Assembly (NCBI GenBank): GCA_013398295.1
Contig: VZSF01001374.1
Location: 338,708 to 402,707, forward strand
Direction: 5' to 3'
DNA length: 64,000 nt
From: Chionis minor
Taxonomy: Eukaryota > Chordata > Aves > Charadriiformes > Chionididae
The notes beneath the pieces were generated by a model that worked only from the letters and a program-made list of their open reading frames with translations, had not been told where the DNA came from and made no database searches. A program made the position numbers and the translations under genes. Below, one piece after another: positions 61,028 through 64,000 of the stretch; within the stretch, counting starts at the first letter, position 1, and every line of letters starts with the position of its first letter.

Positions 61028-61085
61028 TCTGCATGTTGAACTAGATGATCTTAAAGGTCTTTTCCAACCTAAATGATTCTATGGT
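61028..61085 (+). mobile_element. CR1 LINE 3' terminus
   Basis: 'gttgaactagatgatcttaaaggtc' continues as 'ttttccaacctaaatgattctatgg'. This is the diagnostic avian CR1 3' end (tagatgatct..aaggtccttccaacctaaa.gattctatg), with a single copy of the ATTCTATG terminal octamer. Only about 55 bases remain, so it is a severely 5'-truncated insertion, plus orientation. It is the clearest marker that the genome is a bird's. Confidence 0.88.
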
Positions 61086-61439
61086 AGGGACAGCATTTTA
61101 TGAAACTCCCCTCCCTGTTTTTTTACCACTTTCCATCCCAGCCCGTGTGGCCCTGGCTGGCAGAGTTGGTCCCATCCTCCCGTCTGTCCCAGGGGAAAAC
61201 CTTGGAGAGCCCCACGCTTCCCCAGAGCAGGCAAACCTTGTTCTTTGGCTCTTTATGGTGGCACGCAGCTGGTGCTGTGCCCAGGGACAGTGCCATTTGC
61301 CCCACCATCCTTTTGCCAGGGGATGCCGAGAGCGAGAGCGGAGCCCAGGGCTCACTGCTGCAGAGTGGGGCAGGGGGCCGCCTCGGGGCCACTGCCCCGC
61401 ACACAGCGACCCCAGCCCAAGGCAGAAGGGGAAAGACTC

Positions 61440-61520
61440 CGAGTTAAATAATTAAAAGAGACTTAAGTAAAAATCAACAGAAATGTCATCAAATGAGCAG
61501 TGTCATTTTGAATTAGCGCT
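61440..61520. promoter_or_regulatory. candidate conserved noncoding block
   Basis: A short AT-rich island (gttaaataattaaaag, aaatgtcatcaaatgagcag, tttgaattagcgc) inside GC-rich DNA, upstream of element B copy 2. Confidence 0.3.
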
Positions 61521-61755
61521 CGTAAAGGTCAGGCGGATCCAGAACAGGTGGAGCGGCAGCATGCCGGGTGTCGCAGCCAGGCAGCGCGTCCTGGCACCCA
61601 GGGAGACAGGGTGCAGGGACCGGCCCAGCCGCTCCGGAGCTCCCGCTGGACCACAGGGACAGGGCGGCAGGGGGGTCCCACCGCGAGCACCGGGCCCCGC
61701 ATCCCAAGGAGGAGTGGGAAGGGAGGGCCGGCCGGGGCGGCCGGTTGGAGGACAC

Positions 61756-61820
61756 GCGTCTGTCAGAGTCCAGTCAGAGCACATTAACGCGGTGACATGA
61801 TTCTAATTAACTACCGTGAG
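61756..61820. repeat. duplicated noncoding element B, copy 2
   Basis: Second copy of the 65-base element, 1,224 bases downstream of copy 1 in the same orientation, gap-free and 56/65 identical. Most differences fall in one central patch (positions 31-38 of the element). The left flank is a GC-rich segment and the right flank is AT-rich, neither matching copy 1. Confidence 0.88.
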
Positions 61821-61860
61821 AGGTGTCACAGCTGGAAAAGCAGTGAGCGGAGACAAGCTT

Positions 61861-61975
61861 TTAAAAAAAGAAAAAAGCAATGTGACAGTCTTTTTTTTCC
61901 CCCCTCTTTCTTTTTCTTTTCTTTTCCCTTTTTTTTTTTTTTTTTTTTTTTCCCCTTTTTTGTTTTTTTCCCCCC
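61861..61975. repeat. A-run then long T/C tract
   Basis: A short A-rich run is followed by about 85 bases of almost pure T and C running into the assembly gap. The copy number is probably not reliable. Confidence 0.9.
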
Positions 61976-62012
61976 NNNNNNNNNNNNNNNNNNNNNNNNN
62001 NNNNNNNNNNNN
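61976..62012. other. assembly gap (37 N)
   Basis: Thirty-seven undetermined bases lie in the middle of the pyrimidine tract (T/C on both sides, 61890-62065). The true length is unknown. The tract on the right side (62013-62065) is also nearly pure T/C. Poly-Phe/Lys open frames across it are artefacts. Confidence 0.99.
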
Positions 62013-62202
62013 TTTTTCCTCTTTTTTTTTCTTTTTTTTTTCCTTTTTTTTTTTTTTTTTTTTCCCACTCTTGTGTGCTCTCTCCCCTCCGTGTGGGAGT
62101 GGATCTAAAGATAATTAGGATGTCTGGCTGCCTGGGAACCTGAGCCGGGGCTCTTTTGCTTTCAGTCATTTAAGTTTTCGACATCTCTCTGAAGGGACTT
62201 GG

Positions 62203-62227
62203 TGGCGCAGTGGATTACTGCGCGCCA
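62203..62227. other. GC-rich hairpin
   Basis: TGGCG-CAGT (62203-62211), loop GGATT, then ACTG (62217-62220), a 2-base CG bulge, and CGCCA (62223-62227). This forms a 9-base-pair stem with one bulge and a 5-base loop. The left arm resembles a tRNA A box, but no B box follows. Role unknown. Confidence 0.5.
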
Positions 62228-64000
62228 GAGTGACAGAACACTCTTCTAATCGTAAACCCTTTTTAGAAAGGATTCTGCTCTCCCTTTTTCCCCGGGAGCA
62301 GCGGGGGGTATGTTCTGATCACTGCAGCTCTGTTCCCATACACGCTACAATGGGAAACTCAAGGTCTTTCAGCTGTTTCCTGCAGTTAACAAAGGAGGCA
62401 CAGAAGAAAGAAAGGAAGGATGATTGAGTGTTTGTGTTGACTGCACTCACCCCTCCATCCTACCCTGCCGAAAGTTGGTCGCTCGCCTAACCCCGCTGCC
62501 TGCGGGGGGGGTGCGATGGGTTCATCGCACCTTGCCCCTTGCTGGAGGGCTCCTGGTCCCCAGAGATAATGGTCTTTGGAGTTGGGGGGCGAGATGGGCT
62601 GCGGGGCTTCGGCTGCCTGAGAAAAGTTGGGGTGCTGCCATGTGCTCTTCCCAGCCCCCGGACAGGCGGCAGCAGTGCCAGCTCGCTTGGGATGTGCAGA
62701 AGATAGGCACGAGCTCCTTTCTTCTGGGTGGAAGCAGTTACGTTTGCCGCACCGGTGTCAGGCTGTGAAGATTTAAGAGGGATTTGTGGATTATCTGCTG
62801 TTCGTCCTGTTGTGATGCCTGGGAGGCTCAGCTGCAGATCGGGGCAGGTTCGTCTCAAGCCCCAGACCTGGCTCACCCCCAGCAGGACAGTGCTGCCGTC
62901 ATCCTGCAGCTGCCCTTTTGCATGACTCCTGCTGTACCTCCCCTTCCTCTGGCTTCTGGTTTTAGGCTTTCCCCAGACTCATCCCACCAGCAGTGGGGAC
63001 TGTCTCCCTGGGGACAAAGAGCAGATCTGCTGTCCCTCCCTCCTAAGCCGGTTGTGATCCACAGCCCAAGACCTGGCCCAATTCCTTTCTCCAGTGACAG
63101 ATGCGAAACCTCTTAAATATGTTTTCTGTATCACTCTAAGGTGGTGTTGGCATACTGGGAGCACGGGGAGAGGCTCATGGTTTGTATTACATGTGCTCAG
63201 TCTTACAAGTCATCCAGTCCCAAAGCCAGGAGCATGCAGATGTGAACTGGTCTGAGACACCCTTGCCCTGCCTGGGACCCATCCTGCTGTTGGCTGTTTA
63301 TCCAGTCCTGTTGCTGAGCCTTGCAAAATATCCCCCCGACACCACTGGAACAACCCTTGCCCTGACCAAGCCCTGTCCCGTGCTGTGCTGGGTGGGTAAA
63401 ACATGTTCGCTAGCGCTTGTTCTCCAGCCCCTGTAACAAGCAGCACCTCCTGCACACCGTGATGCATCTTCCAACACGGCGAGATACATGTTAGGTGAGA
63501 GGCCTTGGAAGATCATTAACTTTCTAGAGAGCTTTTTCTGTAGAAAGTAGCGACGTAAAACACCGAGTGACATTTTGATTTCCCCATGGATTCTTTTGGT
63601 GCCTTGGTGTCTCTGCGATGTGTCCCAGACAAGGCTAAATGGTTGTGCGTCTTCCCTTACCTGGGGAGTGGGGGGGAAGAGTTTCCTGTTAATTCACATA
63701 AACATCTCAATTAAGAGCACGGATTGCCTGCCCTGCTCTGCACCAGGCTCCAGTGGAAGGTGTCTTTTAACATCATGCTGTCCTTCCACAGCAATGTGTC
63801 CCCAAACCTGCCCTTCCGCACCTGCATCCCGGTGGATTGCCAGGATGCTGCTGTCCCTCTCGGGTTAGCCCTTGTTCCCAGGGGTCAGGGAGCCATGTTG
63901 TCCCAGCTCCAGCTTCCTTGGGCAGCACGGGGCTGTGAGCACTGCGGTCCCCCTCTGCACAGAGGACAGCCTCCTGCCCAAGTTTGACCAAAGATCTGCC

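Larger units (their letters stand above)
54966..64000 (+). other. ERI3: ERI3 downstream intron (5' part)
   Basis: It begins GTGAGT and runs to the window edge. The expected next exon, starting with the rest of an Asp codon and encoding DCKNIANIMK, was not found. Stretches 54966-55720, 56080-57390, 57480-58930 and 62230-64000 hold no exon, RNA gene or repeat that I can support. Several long open frames in the GC-rich part (54.1-55.5 kb, both strands) have no domain and no splice logic. Confidence 0.88.

Noticed and set aside
61797..62169. Frames rich in Phe or Lys across the N run.
   Set aside because: Products of the T/C tract and the assembly gap.
62195..62270. Possible tRNA gene, because of an A-box-like tggcgcagtgga.
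   Set aside because: No B box (GGTTCGAATCC-like) follows within range, and no cloverleaf can be drawn.

Overview
The window is vertebrate nuclear DNA, most likely from a bird. Almost all of it is intron. It carries two short internal coding exons of a single plus-strand gene that I recognise from their translation as ERI3 (ERI1 exoribonuclease family member 3, also called PRNPIP/PINT1), a DEDDh-type 3'-5' exonuclease. The avian or sauropsid assignment rests on CR1 LINE fragments of several ages, including one with the typical avian CR1 3' end near 61030-61083. Low repeat density and scattered MIR/CORE-SINE-like relics fit the same origin. I cannot name the species.

Layout: 1-12104 is the end of an upstream ERI3 intron. 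Positions 12105-12177 are a 73-nt exon, followed by a very large intron (12178-54865, about 42.7 kb). Positions 54866-54965 are a 100-nt exon, and 54966-64000 is the start of the next intron. The two exons splice in phase and give a continuous stretch of the C-terminal half of the exonuclease domain. It includes the catalytic His of the PHSGI motif; the final catalytic Asp must lie on the next exon, outside the window. The promoter, first exons, the exon with the third catalytic Asp, and the terminal exon are not in the window.

The introns mix two kinds of sequence. GC-richer stretches have no visible structure and produce many chance ORFs. AT-rich blocks dense in homeodomain, POU and GATA-type cores look like conserved noncoding or regulatory elements (about 7.4-8.1, 9.4-9.9, 13.1-13.5, 19.6-20.0, 26.4-28.3, 37.6-37.7, 39.4-39.7, 44.9-45.4, 48.7-49.3, 53.5-53.7, 55.9-56.1, 58.9-59.9 and 60.3-61.8 kb). 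Recognisable transposon relics lie at about 3.5, 16.1-16.5, 18.2-19.3, 21.8-22.0, 24.4, 28.8, 47.3 and 61.0 kb. There is one 37-base assembly gap in a pyrimidine tract (61976-62012).

The most unusual content is two pairs of short, sharply bounded direct repeats that are not simple sequence and that I cannot assign to a transposon family. One pair is at 9411 and 11001, just upstream of the first exon. The other is at 60532 and 61756, downstream of the second. They look like locally duplicated noncoding elements. I found no bacterial, viral or CRISPR content, no convincing tRNA or other RNA gene, and no second protein-coding gene.
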